Assembly (NCBI GenBank): GCA_002320595.1 | Contig: DCKB01000044.1 | Location: 1-64,000, forward strand | Reading direction: 5' to 3' | Length of the DNA: 64,000 nucleotides | From: Christensenella sp. UBA1685 | GTDB lineage: Bacteria; Bacillota; Clostridia; Christensenellales; CAG-138 | Part shown: positions 1-8,729 of the stretch, piece by piece | Layout of the letters: every line of letters starts with the position of its first letter | How positions within the stretch are numbered: position 1 is the stretch's first letter | Position numbers and translations under genes: made by a program | The notes under the pieces: generated by a model | The model's input: the letters and a program-made list of their open reading frames with translations, nothing else | The model's database searches: none | What the model was told of the DNA's origin: nothing

Positions 1-40
1 GTAATCCTACAATTGGACACTCCTTAATTCCGCGCCTGCC

Positions 41-69
41 TTGTGTTTTTTCGTGTTCAGCGTTATAAT
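41..69 (+). promoter_or_regulatory. Sigma-A type promoter of the GTPase pair
   Basis: TTGTGT (41-46) is followed after 17 bases by a perfect TATAAT (64-69). The predicted start of transcription, about 76, lies downstream of an in-frame ATG at 43, so translation must begin at the later ATG at 118. Confidence 0.6.
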
Positions 70-117
70 TTGTGGTTAGAAAAACATGCAGCATGGGCTG
101 CGGAAAGAAGACATGCA

Positions 118-1230
118 ATGACGAAAATCGACATTTTTTCCGGATTTCTGGGCGCCGGCAAAACCACACTGATTAAGAAGCTGATCCGTGAAGCATATGC
201 GGGGGAAAAGCTTGTTTTAATTGAAAATGAATTCGGTGAGATCGCGGTGGACGGCGGGTTCCTGCAGGATGCCGGCGTGGAGATCACCGAAATGAACTCA
301 GGCTGCATCTGCTGCAGCCTCGTGGGCGATTTTACGGATGCACTCAAGAAGGTGCTCGTCCAGTTCGCACCGGACCGCATCCTCATCGAGCCCTCCGGCG
401 TAGGTAAGCTGAGCGATGTGATCCGCGCCGTACAGGGCGTGGATTCCCACGACCTTGCGCTCAACAGCTTCACCGCCGTGGTGGATGCCAACAAGTGCAA
501 AATGTATATGAAGAACTTCGGTGAATTCTTCAACGATCAAGTGGAACACGCCGGCGCCATCGTCCTTTCCCGCACGGATTCCGTCTCCGGGGATAAGCTT
601 TCCGCAGCGGTCGACATGCTCCGGGAGCATAATCCTTCCGCCGTCATCGTCACCACCCCTTGGGATCAATTGGACGGGGCGCAGATCCTTGCCGCCATGG
701 AACGCAAGGATACCCTTGCAGCCGCGCTTGACCAGCTTGCTTCCGAATCTGAAGATGAGGAAGTTTGTCCCGTTTGTGGCCATCACCATGAGCATGAACA
801 CGAGCATGAACATGAACATGAACACGAGCATGAACACGAACATGGGCACGAACATGAGCACGAGCATGAAGAATGCACGTGCGGGTGTCATCATGAACAG
901 GAACATGAGCATGGCCATGCGCATCATCATCACCACCATGGGCATGATGCAGATGAAGTGTTTGTAAGCTGGGGCATTGAAACAACACATAAGTTCAGCC
1001 GTGAGGCGCTGCAAAGCGCGCTTGAAGCGCTCGGCGATGCGGAGCAGTATGGCGGTGTGCTGCGCGCAAAGGGCATGGTTGCCTGCACCTGCGGCAAATG
1101 GCTGCACTTTGACCTTGTGCCCGGCGAGATTGAGCTGCGGGAAGGCCCTGCACCGGTCACCGGCCGGCTCTGCGTGATTGGTTCCAAGCTCAACGAAGCC
1201 GCGCTTGCAAAGCTCTTCCCGGCACGCTGA
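118..1230 (+). CDS. COG0523 (CobW/P47K) GTPase with a His-rich metal-binding insert
   Basis: This is a 370-residue GTPase of the CobW/YeiR/ZigA class, whose members are thought to deliver or sense metals such as zinc or cobalt. Visible elements are a Walker A loop (GAGKTT) near the N-terminus, the family metal motif CICC in the context SGCICCSL, and SRTD in place of NKxD. Residues about 217 to 280 start with a CPVCG pair and then alternate His and Glu, ending in a run of six His, a probable metal reservoir. The C-terminal CobW_C domain follows. The start at 118 is chosen because the upstream in-frame ATG precedes the -10 box and because GGAAAGAAG sits just before 118. The next gene begins 25 bases downstream, so the two are probably co-transcribed. 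The metal cannot be read from sequence. Confidence 0.9.
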   Translation: MTKIDIFSGFLGAGKTTLIKKLIREAYAGEKLVLIENEFGEIAVDGGFLQDAGVEITEMNSGCICCSLVGDFTDALKKVLVQFAPDRILIEPSGVGKLSDVIRAVQGVDSHDLALNSFTAVVDANKCKMYMKNFGEFFNDQVEHAGAIVLSRTDSVSGDKLSAAVDMLREHNPSAVIVTTPWDQLDGAQILAAMERKDTLAAALDQLASESEDEEVCPVCGHHHEHEHEHEHEHEHEHEHEHGHEHEHEHEECTCGCHHEQEHEHGHAHHHHHHGHDADEVFVSWGIETTHKFSREALQSALEALGDAEQYGGVLRAKGMVACTCGKWLHFDLVPGEIELREGPAPVTGRLCVIGSKLNEAALAKLFPAR

Positions 1231-1255
1231 CGGCACAGCGGGCGGAGGCGATCGT

Positions 1256-2203
1256 ATGGCTATAGAAATTCCCGTTTACCTGTTCACCGGTTTTTTAGAG
1301 GCGGGCAAAACGCGTTTCATTCAGGAGACGCTGGAGGATGCGCGTTTCAACGCAGGGGAGCGCACGTTGCTGCTGCTTTGCGAAGAGGGCGAAGAGGAAT
1401 ACGCCCCCGACACGTTTGCAGGCGGCAACGTATTTATTGAGACCATCGAAGCAGAAAGCGGCCTTGCCGCGACGCGCCTTGCCGCACTGCAAAAAAAGCA
1501 CAGGACCACGCGCGTTCTTGTGGAATATAACGGCATGTGGATGCTGGATTCGCTCTATCAGCACATGCCGGAAGAATGGAGTATTTATCAGGAGTTTTTG
1601 TTTGTGGACGCCCGTACCTTCCTGGCGTACAACGCAAACATGCGCTCCCTCGTGGTAGATAAGCTCAAAAGCTGTGAGCTCGTGGTATTTAACCGCACAA
1701 GTGAGGAAACCGACCAGCTTATGTTCCACAAAATTGTCCGCGCAACATCGCGCCGGGCAAACATCGCATTTGAATACCCGAACGGCAAGGTGGAATATGA
1801 CGAAATCGAGGATCCTCTGCCGTTCGACCTCAATGCGCCCATCGTGGAGATCGCGGATGGGGATTATGCCCTTTGGTATCGGGACGCTACCGAGGATGCG
1901 GGGAAATATGCTGGGAAGACCGTGCGCTTCAAGGGAACGGTGGCGCTTTCCCCCAAACTGGGCAAAGATGTGTTCATCGTTGGGCGCCATGTGATGACCT
2001 GCTGTGTAAACGACATTAAATATGCAGCGCTTGTATGCAAATGGCCGGAAGCGGCATCGCTCCATAAGCGGGACTGGGTGCTCCTTACCGCGAAAATTTC
2101 CGTTGAATATCACAAAGCCTATGGCACAAAAGGGCCGGTACTGACTGCCATCTCAGTCGAACACGCCGAAAAGCCCGAAGAAGAAGTTGCGACCTTCTAT
2201 TGA
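1256..2203 (+). CDS. CobW-like GTPase fused to a YcgQ/DUF1980-like C-terminal domain
   Basis: This 315-residue protein opens like a CobW GTPase, with GFLEAGKTRF as its P-loop, but it lacks the CxCC metal motif of the gene before it. Its guanine-specificity motif appears to be NRTS. The last 100 or so residues, with RHVMTCCVND near their middle, resemble the C-terminal domain of the YcgQ (TIGR03943/DUF1980) membrane proteins, whose partners YcgR and YcgQ are often encoded beside CobW proteins; that resemblance is from memory of the family. The ATG at 1256 follows GGCGGAGG. It forms an operon with the upstream GTPase. I infer that the pair works together in metal handling, the second member perhaps as a partner or scaffold. 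Confidence 0.75.
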   Translation: MAIEIPVYLFTGFLEAGKTRFIQETLEDARFNAGERTLLLLCEEGEEEYAPDTFAGGNVFIETIEAESGLAATRLAALQKKHRTTRVLVEYNGMWMLDSLYQHMPEEWSIYQEFLFVDARTFLAYNANMRSLVVDKLKSCELVVFNRTSEETDQLMFHKIVRATSRRANIAFEYPNGKVEYDEIEDPLPFDLNAPIVEIADGDYALWYRDATEDAGKYAGKTVRFKGTVALSPKLGKDVFIVGRHVMTCCVNDIKYAALVCKWPEAASLHKRDWVLLTAKISVEYHKAYGTKGPVLTAISVEHAEKPEEEVATFY

Positions 2204-2324
2204 TTGCCGCAGACCGATTCATTTTATCAAGATTCTTCAACAAGGTGCAGAAATTGATCGGTTTGTTTGCTGTCAGATCGGTTCCAATTTGTTGCACAAA
2301 ACTTGCCTTTTCGCTGCACACTTC

Positions 2325-2375
2325 TTGCCTTTCGGGCATGGTTGTGTTATCGTAAGGAAGCGCCGCATGCGGCGC
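2325..2375 (+). promoter_or_regulatory. Probable tyrS promoter and palindromic leader
   Basis: TTGCCT (2325-2330), 17 bases, then TATCGT (2348-2353) is a weak promoter match. It is followed at once by a perfect 16-base palindrome, GCGCCGCATGCGGCGC (2360-2375), within the first bases of the predicted transcript. The palindrome could be a 5' stabilising hairpin or an operator. No T-box sequence is present in the 204-base gap, which is unusual for a Clostridial aminoacyl-tRNA synthetase gene. Confidence 0.4.
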
Positions 2376-2407
2376 AGAAATTTTAGGAAAGGAAAAAGTG
2401 AAACGCA

Positions 2408-3637
2408 ATGAGAAACGCATACGACGTACTCACAGAGCGCGGCTTCATCAAACAGTCGTCGCACCCCGAGGAACTTCACGAGCTATTGGGAAAGGAGCGT
2501 GTCACTTTTTATATCGGCTTCGATCCGACTGCGGACAGCCTGCACATCGGCCATTATGTTGCCCTCATGACCATGGCGCACATGCAGCGCTGCGGGCACA
2601 GGCCCATCGTGCTCCTTGGCGGCGGCACGGCCGCCATCGGCGACCCTTCCGGCAAAACGGATATGCGCCGGATGATGACACGCGAAGAACTGGATCACAA
2701 CGCTGCCTGCTTCCAAAAGCAAATGGCACGCCTTGTGTCCTTTGAGGGAGAAAATGCCGCCATTCTTGCGAACAATGCGGATTGGCTCCGCAACCTCAAT
2801 TTCCTCGATTTCATGCGCGACATTGGCGTGCATTTCTCCGTGAACCAGATGCTCCGCGCCGAATGTTACAAGCAGCGCATGGAGCGCGGCCTTACCTTCT
2901 TTGAAATGGGCTACATGCTCATGCAGAGCTACGACTTCCTCGTGCTCAACCAGAAGTATGGCTGCTGCCTGGAAATGGGCGGCGATGACCAGTGGAGCAA
3001 CATCCTCGGCGGTGCGGATCTGATCCGCCGCAAAGAGCAAAAGCCCGCATATGCGCTCACCACGGCGCTCCTCACCACGAGCGAAGGCAAAAAGATGGGC
3101 AAAACGGAAAAGGGCGCGCTTTGGCTCGATCCGGAAAAGACCAGCGTATACGATTTCTATCAATACTGGCGCAATGTGGATGATGCAGATGTGAAGAACT
3201 GCCTCTCGCTTCTTACGTTCATCCCCATGGATGAAGTAAACGCCATGACGGCCGAGGGCGGCTCGGCGCTCAACGCTGCGAAGCGCACGCTTGCCTATAC
3301 GCTTACCGCACAGGTTCATGGCGAAGAGGAAGCAAAAAAGGCGCAGCAGGCGGCGGAAGCGCTCTTTGGCGGTGGCGGAAGCCTCGAAAATATCCCCACC
3401 GTGGCGCTTACCCCTGCGGATGTGGAAGCAACGGGCCTTCGCGTGGTTGACCTGCTCGTCGCAGGCAAGCTCTGCAAGAGCAAGAGCGACGCGCGGCGCA
3501 TGATTGAAAGCGGCGCGGTGCTGATGGATGATGTGAAAGTTGAAGACGTCGCCGCAGAGGCAGACCCCGCAAAGCTTGCAGACGGCATTGTGCTCAAGAA
3601 GGGCAAGAAAAGCTATGTGCGCGTGATCGCCGGTTGA
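2408..3637 (+). CDS. tyrS: Tyrosyl-tRNA synthetase
   Basis: This class I synthetase charges tRNA-Tyr with tyrosine in the cytoplasm. It has 409 residues, close to the usual 410-425. The HIGH signature is exact (SLHIGHYVALM), the KMSKS loop reads KKMGKTEKG, and the tyrosine pocket carries GGDDQWSN. The last 60 residues or so form an S4-like RNA-binding domain. The ATG at 2408 is preceded at some distance by AGGAAAGG. A strong intrinsic terminator follows, so it is probably a single-gene unit. Confidence 0.97.
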   Translation: MRNAYDVLTERGFIKQSSHPEELHELLGKERVTFYIGFDPTADSLHIGHYVALMTMAHMQRCGHRPIVLLGGGTAAIGDPSGKTDMRRMMTREELDHNAACFQKQMARLVSFEGENAAILANNADWLRNLNFLDFMRDIGVHFSVNQMLRAECYKQRMERGLTFFEMGYMLMQSYDFLVLNQKYGCCLEMGGDDQWSNILGGADLIRRKEQKPAYALTTALLTTSEGKKMGKTEKGALWLDPEKTSVYDFYQYWRNVDDADVKNCLSLLTFIPMDEVNAMTAEGGSALNAAKRTLAYTLTAQVHGEEEAKKAQQAAEALFGGGGSLENIPTVALTPADVEATGLRVVDLLVAGKLCKSKSDARRMIESGAVLMDDVKVEDVAAEADPAKLADGIVLKKGKKSYVRVIAG

Positions 3638-3662
3638 CAAACGGCTGTTTCCTTGTGAAAAT

Positions 3663-3692
3663 AAATGGAAGGGCGTTTTGCCCTTCCATTTT
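3663..3692 (+). terminator. Intrinsic terminator after tyrS
   Basis: A 12-bp perfect stem, AAATGGAAGGGC with its complement, encloses the loop GTTTT and runs into TTTT. It sits 26 bases after the tyrS stop and before the ribosome binding site of the next gene. Confidence 0.85.
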
Positions 3693-3710
3693 CATTTGAA
3701 AGGAGCGCCC

Positions 3711-4349
3711 ATGGACGCGTTTAAGACCATTGCCCATGCCTCGGAGGAGGAATTCGTCATCAACCGCTCGCGCTTCATTGGCCGGTGTTTTCCCATCAAA
3801 ACGGAGGAGGAAGCGCTCGCGCACCTTGCGGCCATCCGCAAGCAGCATTATGACGCTACGCACAATTGCTATGCCTACCGCGTCGGCACGCGCGGGGAAA
3901 CGGCCCGTTTTTCGGATGACGGCGAGCCTTCCGGCACAGCGGGCATGCCCATGATGGAGGTGCTCACAGCCAATGGTGTGACCAACGTGCTTTGCATCGT
4001 GACGCGGTATTTTGGCGGCATCCTGCTCGGCGCCGGCGGCCTTGTGCGCGCATATTCGCGCGGTGCGGCGGAGGCGGTGCGCGCGGCGGACGTGCTGCAT
4101 TATATCCCCGGTACGGCGTTGGAATTTTCCGTGGATTATGCGCGGTATGGGGCGGTGGAAGCCTTTGTGCGCGCCAACGCGCAAGTGGACCTCCTTGATT
4201 TTGCGGAAGCGGTGCATCTTCGCGTTCTGGTGGAAGATTCCGCGGCAGCCGGATTCTCGGCTGAAATTGTAGAACGCACGGATGGCCGTGCCGCGCCGGT
4301 TTCGTGCGGGGGCGGCTACCTGATCCGCCCGGAAGCGCCGAAATCGTAA
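3711..4349 (+). CDS. YigZ/IMPACT family protein
   Basis: This 212-residue protein belongs to the YigZ (UPF0029/IMPACT N-terminal) family. Family features seen are the N-terminal EFVINRSRFIG block, the HNCYAYRVG and FSDDGEPSGTAGMPM blocks, and the VTRYFGGILLGAGGLVRAYS block that is the family hallmark. A C-terminal DUF1949-like domain follows. The molecular role is not settled; eukaryotic IMPACT modulates Gcn2, and bacterial members may bind nucleic acid or the ribosome. The ATG at 3711 has a good AAAGGAG six bases upstream. An ATG at 3678 in the same frame lies inside the terminator stem and is rejected. Confidence 0.93.
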   Translation: MDAFKTIAHASEEEFVINRSRFIGRCFPIKTEEEALAHLAAIRKQHYDATHNCYAYRVGTRGETARFSDDGEPSGTAGMPMMEVLTANGVTNVLCIVTRYFGGILLGAGGLVRAYSRGAAEAVRAADVLHYIPGTALEFSVDYARYGAVEAFVRANAQVDLLDFAEAVHLRVLVEDSAAAGFSAEIVERTDGRAAPVSCGGGYLIRPEAPKS

Positions 4350-4365
4350 ACAATTTGTGCCCTTA

Positions 4366-4394
4366 TTCCCATGCGGGCGCTTTTGGGGTATAAT
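4366..4394 (+). promoter_or_regulatory. Promoter of the CARDB surface protein gene
   Basis: TTCCCA (4366-4371), a 17-base spacer and a perfect TATAAT (4389-4394) lie 41 bases upstream of the start codon. Confidence 0.6.
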
Positions 4395-4434
4395 GATGCT
4401 GAATACGAATGGAAATCCCAAGGAGTTGCGATAG

Positions 4435-6072
4435 ATGATGCAAAATCTGAAACACCGCTTTTGTGCTTTCGTGGCTGCTGCGCTTTGCCTGTGCCTTTGT
4501 TCAAGCGCTTTAGCTGCCGAAATCACCGGAAGCTCTACCCCGGAATCGCTTTCTGTTTCCGGCAACGTGACGTTTACTTTCACCATCCATAACGACAGCG
4601 CCGCCACGATGACGGATATCAGGATCCTCTATAAAGGCAGCGAATTTTTCACCACTGCAGGCGCTGCGATCGAGCCCGGAGCAAGCCAGAGCTTCACCAG
4701 TTCTCCGCTCACTGTGCCGGATGCGCTCATCGGCCAGCCCATCACGTTCGATGTAACCTGGCTTGAAGATGGCGAAGCCCGCAGCGCTCAGCCCTCCGTC
4801 ACCGTGAAAAGCGCGTTGGATGATCCGTCCTCCCAGCTTCCGCAAAGCGTCTCGGTGACTGCCGCGCGCACAGTCAGCGCCTCGCAGGCCTCCACGGGTG
4901 AGGTCATCACCCTCACTTATACCGTGACCAACAGCGGTGTAACGCCCATCACCGGAGTATCCATCACGGATAAGGAGATCGGCGGCCGTGAGCCGATGGT
5001 TAAGGACATCGTCGTACAACCCGGTGTTCCCTATGTGTTTACATACGAATATACGATGGGGCGTTCCACCGTTACCAGCTCCCCGGTTATTGCCTATCTC
5101 CTGCCGGATGGCACGGAAGGCAAAGCAACGGTTTCCGACAAGGTTCTCGGCATGATCAACTCCCGTCTGAGCGCCACAGTTGAACAGGGCGTGGCGGCAG
5201 AAGAAGGACAAACCTTCACGCTGACGCTCACCAACAACGGCAATCAGCGCATCAGCAAGATTAAGGTTACGGACGAACTTGGCGCTTCCGTTGCGGATGC
5301 ATTCCAGCTTGCCATCGGCGAAAGCAAAACGCTCACCTACACCGTGCCTACCACAGAGGCACGCAATGTCGTATTCCATATTGAAGGTGTGGACGGCGTC
5401 GGCCAGCAGTATTCCGACAAAACGGAAAGTTATGCCGTGCGAAAATACATCGATCCCTCGCTGATTGGCGTGAATTTCTCTGCGGCAGTCGTGGAGACGC
5501 TCAATAGCGCAGGCTCCATTACGGTCAATTTTACCGTGGAGAACACCGGTTCCCTCACCATGCAGAACCTGGTGCTGCGGGAAAGCGAATACGGGGAGAT
5601 ATACCGTCTGGAAACCTTTGAACCGGGCACGCAATCCATCAATCAAAAAGTTAATGTCGGCGCGCCGCGCGACCTTGCTTTTACGCTTGAGGTTGCGGAT
5701 CCTTCCGGCAATCTGTACACCTACACCGCTTATGTTACCGCCGATTTCGTTGGCACGGCCAGTTCCGTTGACAGCACCCCGACAATCGAGACGCCAACGG
5801 ACATTGTGGCGGAAGTCGGTTCCTCTGTAAGTTCTGCTCTGCGCACAGTGCTCATCGTGCTTGCCGTGCTCACGGTATTTGCGGGAATTGCGCTGGTCAT
5901 CCTCTCTTCTTTGGAGAAAAAGGAACGGGAGCGCATTGCGCGCCGCCGTGCTGCACGGGAGCGCAAGCTGCGTGAACAAGCGCTTGAGGCTGCCGGCATG
6001 CTGCCGCGCAGCAATGGGCGGAACGCTGCTCCGCCGGATGACACCACGCGCATACCGCGTACAAGGGAATAA
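4435..6072 (+). CDS. Secreted, membrane-anchored CARDB/COG1361-type repeat protein
   Basis: This 545-residue protein has a signal peptide ending near ALAAE, then repeated beta-rich segments of about 100-110 residues. Each carries phrases such as TFTIHNDSAATMTDI, TLTYTVTNSGVTPIT and TVNFTVENTGSLTMQN, which are typical of CARDB/DUF11 adhesion-type modules. Near the C-terminus is one hydrophobic span (LRTVLIVLAVLTVFAGIALV), followed by a basic, Arg-rich cytoplasmic tail. The architecture implies an exported scaffold anchored with its repeats outside. It resembles the CARDB protein at 32938, which sits with an ABC transporter; this copy stands alone. AAGGAG precedes the ATG at 4435, and 4438 is an equally possible start. 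Confidence 0.8.
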   Translation: MMQNLKHRFCAFVAAALCLCLCSSALAAEITGSSTPESLSVSGNVTFTFTIHNDSAATMTDIRILYKGSEFFTTAGAAIEPGASQSFTSSPLTVPDALIGQPITFDVTWLEDGEARSAQPSVTVKSALDDPSSQLPQSVSVTAARTVSASQASTGEVITLTYTVTNSGVTPITGVSITDKEIGGREPMVKDIVVQPGVPYVFTYEYTMGRSTVTSSPVIAYLLPDGTEGKATVSDKVLGMINSRLSATVEQGVAAEEGQTFTLTLTNNGNQRISKIKVTDELGASVADAFQLAIGESKTLTYTVPTTEARNVVFHIEGVDGVGQQYSDKTESYAVRKYIDPSLIGVNFSAAVVETLNSAGSITVNFTVENTGSLTMQNLVLRESEYGEIYRLETFEPGTQSINQKVNVGAPRDLAFTLEVADPSGNLYTYTAYVTADFVGTASSVDSTPTIETPTDIVAEVGSSVSSALRTVLIVLAVLTVFAGIALVILSSLEKKERERIARRRAARERKLREQALEAAGMLPRSNGRNAAPPDDTTRIPRTRE

Positions 6073-6082
6073 TGAAAAATCG

Positions 6083-6105
6083 GGCCGCTCCGTTGGAGCG
6101 GCCTT
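6083..6105 (+). terminator. Terminator after the CARDB protein gene
   Basis: A 9-bp GC-rich stem, GGCCGCTCC with its complement, has a GTT loop and is followed by a short T-rich stretch, 10 bases after the stop. Confidence 0.7.
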
Positions 6106-6141
6106 CGTCTGCCAAAAAGGGATAGTTCACTTTGAAGACAA

Positions 6142-6165
6142 AAGCGGCATGGAATCATGCCGCTT
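6142..6165 (-). terminator. Terminator of asnS
   Basis: On the minus strand the 10-bp stem AAGCGGCATG with its complement and a four-base loop is followed by TTTTGTCTT, 18 bases past the asnS stop. Confidence 0.75.
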
Positions 6166-6182
6166 GCATGCTTCTCTCTGTG

Positions 6183-7565
6183 TTACATCTCCAAACTGCC
6201 CGTTGTGCGCGGGAAAGGCAGTACATCCCGGATGTTTGCCATGCCGGTCACATACATCACCATGCGTTCAAAGCCGAGTCCGTAGCCCGCATGCTGCACG
6301 CCGCCGAACTTGCGCAGCTCCAGATACCAGCCATAGTCCGTCATGTCCATGCCAAGCTCCGCAATGCGCGCTTCCAATACGTCAAGCCGCTCCTCACGCT
6401 GGCTGCCGCCGATGATTTCGCCCACGCCGGGCACAAGCAGGTCCGCTGCTGCAACGGTCCTTCCGTCGTCGTTCACGCGCATATAGAACGCCTTGATGTC
6501 CTTCGGGTAGTCCGTAACAAACACGGGCTTTTTGTAAACCTGCTCCGTGATGTAGCGCTCGTGCTCCGTCTGCAGATCGCAACCCCATTCCACAGGATAT
6601 TTGAATTCCACATCCGCCTTTTTGAGCAGCTCCACCGCCTCGGTATAGGTGATGCGTGCAAAATCGTTGTCCACAACGTTCCGCAGGCGCTCAAGCAGCG
6701 TTTTATCCACAAACTGGTTAAAGAAGTTCAGTTCATCCGGGCAGCGTTCCATTACCGTGCGAATGATGTACTTCACCATGGCTTCCGCAACGTCCATGTC
6801 GCCCGCAAGGTCGCAGAAGGCCATTTCCGGCTCAATCATCCAGAATTCGGCCGCATGGCGCGCCGTAAAGGAGTTCTCCGCGCGGAAGGTGGGGCCAAAG
6901 GTGTAGATATCGCGGAATGCAAGCGCAAATGCTTCGCCATAAAGCTGGCCGCTGACGGTAAGGTTGGCCGCCGTGCCAAAGAAATCCTGCGCGAAATCCA
7001 CCGCGCCATCCCCTGTGCGCGGCGGGTCAGCCGGGTCAAGCGTCGTCACGCGGAACATCTCACCTGCGCCCTCGCAATCGCTCGCCGTGAGAATCGGCGT
7101 ATGTACGTAAAGAAAGCCGCGCTCGTCAAAGAAGCGGTGGATGGCCTGCGCCACAACGGAGCGCACGCGGAACGTTGCCTGAAAGGTGTTCGTGCGCGGG
7201 CGGAGGTGCTGTATGGTGCGCAGATATTCCAGCGAGTGACGCTTTTTTTGCAGCGGATAATCGCCGGGGCACTCTCCTTCAATCACAATTGATGCAGCAT
7301 GGATTTCAAACGGTTGGGGCGCATCCGGCGTAAGCAGAAGCTCACCCTGTACGGAAATCGCGCAGCCGGTGTTCAGCGCGCGTTTGGTTTCGTCGTTCAC
7401 CTGGTCCTGTTCATAAACCACCTGCACGGTCTTAAAGCAGGAGCCGTCCGTCAATTCAATGAAGCCGATGGTCTTGCTCGCGCGCGCGGTCTTAATCCAG
7501 CCGGCAACCGTGATGGCGCCCGCATGCTTTTCCGGGCAGCGAACCAATTCGCATAGCCTTACCAT
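6183..7565 (-). CDS. asnS: Asparaginyl-tRNA synthetase
   Basis: This class IIb synthetase charges tRNA-Asn. It has 460 residues, the normal length. An N-terminal OB-fold anticodon-binding domain (about residues 1-110) includes VAGWIKTARASKTIGF. The catalytic domain carries motif 2 (FRAENSFTARHAAEFWMIE) and motif 3 (GLGFERMVMYVTGMANIRD), ending in the PFPRT block. The AsnRS-type motif ending distinguishes it from AspRS. The start at 7565 is chosen for its GGGAGGG site; upstream in-frame codons lie before the promoter. It is monocistronic by its own promoter and terminator. Confidence 0.96.
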   Translation of the reverse strand: MVRLCELVRCPEKHAGAITVAGWIKTARASKTIGFIELTDGSCFKTVQVVYEQDQVNDETKRALNTGCAISVQGELLLTPDAPQPFEIHAASIVIEGECPGDYPLQKKRHSLEYLRTIQHLRPRTNTFQATFRVRSVVAQAIHRFFDERGFLYVHTPILTASDCEGAGEMFRVTTLDPADPPRTGDGAVDFAQDFFGTAANLTVSGQLYGEAFALAFRDIYTFGPTFRAENSFTARHAAEFWMIEPEMAFCDLAGDMDVAEAMVKYIIRTVMERCPDELNFFNQFVDKTLLERLRNVVDNDFARITYTEAVELLKKADVEFKYPVEWGCDLQTEHERYITEQVYKKPVFVTDYPKDIKAFYMRVNDDGRTVAAADLLVPGVGEIIGGSQREERLDVLEARIAELGMDMTDYGWYLELRKFGGVQHAGYGLGFERMVMYVTGMANIRDVLPFPRTTGSLEM

Positions 7566-7599
7566 AATACCCTCCCAAAAACAATCACTTAATCTTAAT

Positions 7600-7628
7600 A
7601 TTCTAGCCCAGAATGGCATGATATGCAA
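7600..7628 (-). promoter_or_regulatory. Promoter of asnS
   Basis: Reading the minus strand, TTGCAT (7628-7623), 17 bases and TAGAAT (7605-7600) place the transcript start about 30 bases before the ATG. No T-box fits in this short leader. Confidence 0.6.
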
Positions 7629-7693
7629 GCGCCGCGCATAGATTTTATCTTGACCCATCGGTTTTGGGCAAAAAATCTGTGAGGTGCCGCGTT

Positions 7694-8725
7694 ATGTATT
7701 ATTCTCCCGTTCCCCTTCTCATCATCCGTGCGGATGCGCCCGCGCTCATCGAAGTGAACGGTCATCCGGCCGGGGAGTGTGGCGCGGATTCCCACATTGC
7801 CCTGCCGCTTTCCGACAGCGGCGATTATTATGTCGCGCTCCTGCCGCTCTTTGATAGAGAGGATGCCCGGCTTTATCCCGTTACGCGAAAAATCAGTTTT
7901 GAGAACGGCTCCATCCGCTCACGCCCTGCGCCGGATGTCGGCATATGTTCATGGCCGGGCGGCGTATTCGAGCTTACGATGCGCGCGGGCAGGCTCCGCT
8001 GCGATTCTGCCTGCCGTATTCCATACCGCATCGACCATATCGAGCCGCGTTTGGGCGGGCGCACGTTCCAGCTTACGCTGTATTACGAAACCGGCCTGAA
8101 GCTTTCCATTGAAGAAAGTAACCGCGCGCTCGGCGGTTATGCGCTTGGGGAAGGCGAAAGCGGATCCCTTGATGTGCTGGAGTTCGGGGGCGCCTCCTTT
8201 GTGGCTGCGCACACGCAGGGAAAATATGGCGAGCGGCTGCTGCTTTTGAGCGCCGCCATGGAGGAAGCCCTGGATGTTTCCGCACAAACGGTCCGCATTG
8301 AGGCGGGGACAGTCGAGGCCATCGATCCGCTCGGCACGCTGCTCGGCCATGAGCGGCGTATACGGTATGAATATGAAAAAGGAGGAGGGTTTGTGCCCTC
8401 CCCCGCCGAGACAGGTTTCTTTACCCGCGCCCCGCGTGCGCCGCGCGGCACGCTTGAGCGCGCGATCGCCTTTGCAGAAGCAGTGCGCGAGGGGTTTGAA
8501 GCGGAGGCCATGTCCTACCTTGCGGATGACCTTGCGGCCTCCATCGGCTTTGACGCACTTCGCGAGTTCCTCGGCACATTCACCGCTGCCCGCCCTCCCA
8601 TTTCGGACGGGAGCGGCCGGTTTCTTGGCCTCATTGCACAGGAGGACGGCAACTTGAGCTGTGCGCGGCTCTATGAATTCGAATTCGCCGAAGATGGCCG
8701 GATCGAAAACATTACGGAAGCGTGA
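7694..8725 (+). CDS. Hypothetical protein, family not recognised
   Basis: This is a 343-residue protein with no signal peptide or clear membrane span. I do not recognise a family. The first 100 residues look beta-rich, with an early AlxEVNGxP phrase of the kind seen in PEGA-like modules, but this is weak. The last 90 residues are more helical. Codon use and GC match the neighbours, so it is very likely a real gene. The ATG at 7694 follows GAGGTG, and TTGACC at 7650 may serve as its -35 box. It converges on the next gene with only four bases between the stop codons. Confidence 0.7.
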   Translation: MYYSPVPLLIIRADAPALIEVNGHPAGECGADSHIALPLSDSGDYYVALLPLFDREDARLYPVTRKISFENGSIRSRPAPDVGICSWPGGVFELTMRAGRLRCDSACRIPYRIDHIEPRLGGRTFQLTLYYETGLKLSIEESNRALGGYALGEGESGSLDVLEFGGASFVAAHTQGKYGERLLLLSAAMEEALDVSAQTVRIEAGTVEAIDPLGTLLGHERRIRYEYEKGGGFVPSPAETGFFTRAPRAPRGTLERAIAFAEAVREGFEAEAMSYLADDLAASIGFDALREFLGTFTAARPPISDGSGRFLGLIAQEDGNLSCARLYEFEFAEDGRIENITEA

Positions 8726-8729
8726 CGCT

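Noticed and set aside
43..117. A start of the first GTPase at ATG 43
   Set aside because: The TATAAT box lies at 64-69, so a transcript from that promoter cannot include this ATG; the P-loop fits a start at 118.
298..1236. A 312-codon minus-strand frame opposite the His-rich GTPase
   Set aside because: It exists because the GC-rich coding and His/Glu repeats leave the opposite frame open; it has no ribosome binding site or homology.
2204..2407. T-box riboswitch before tyrS
   Set aside because: The conserved T-box sequence and a competing terminator are absent.
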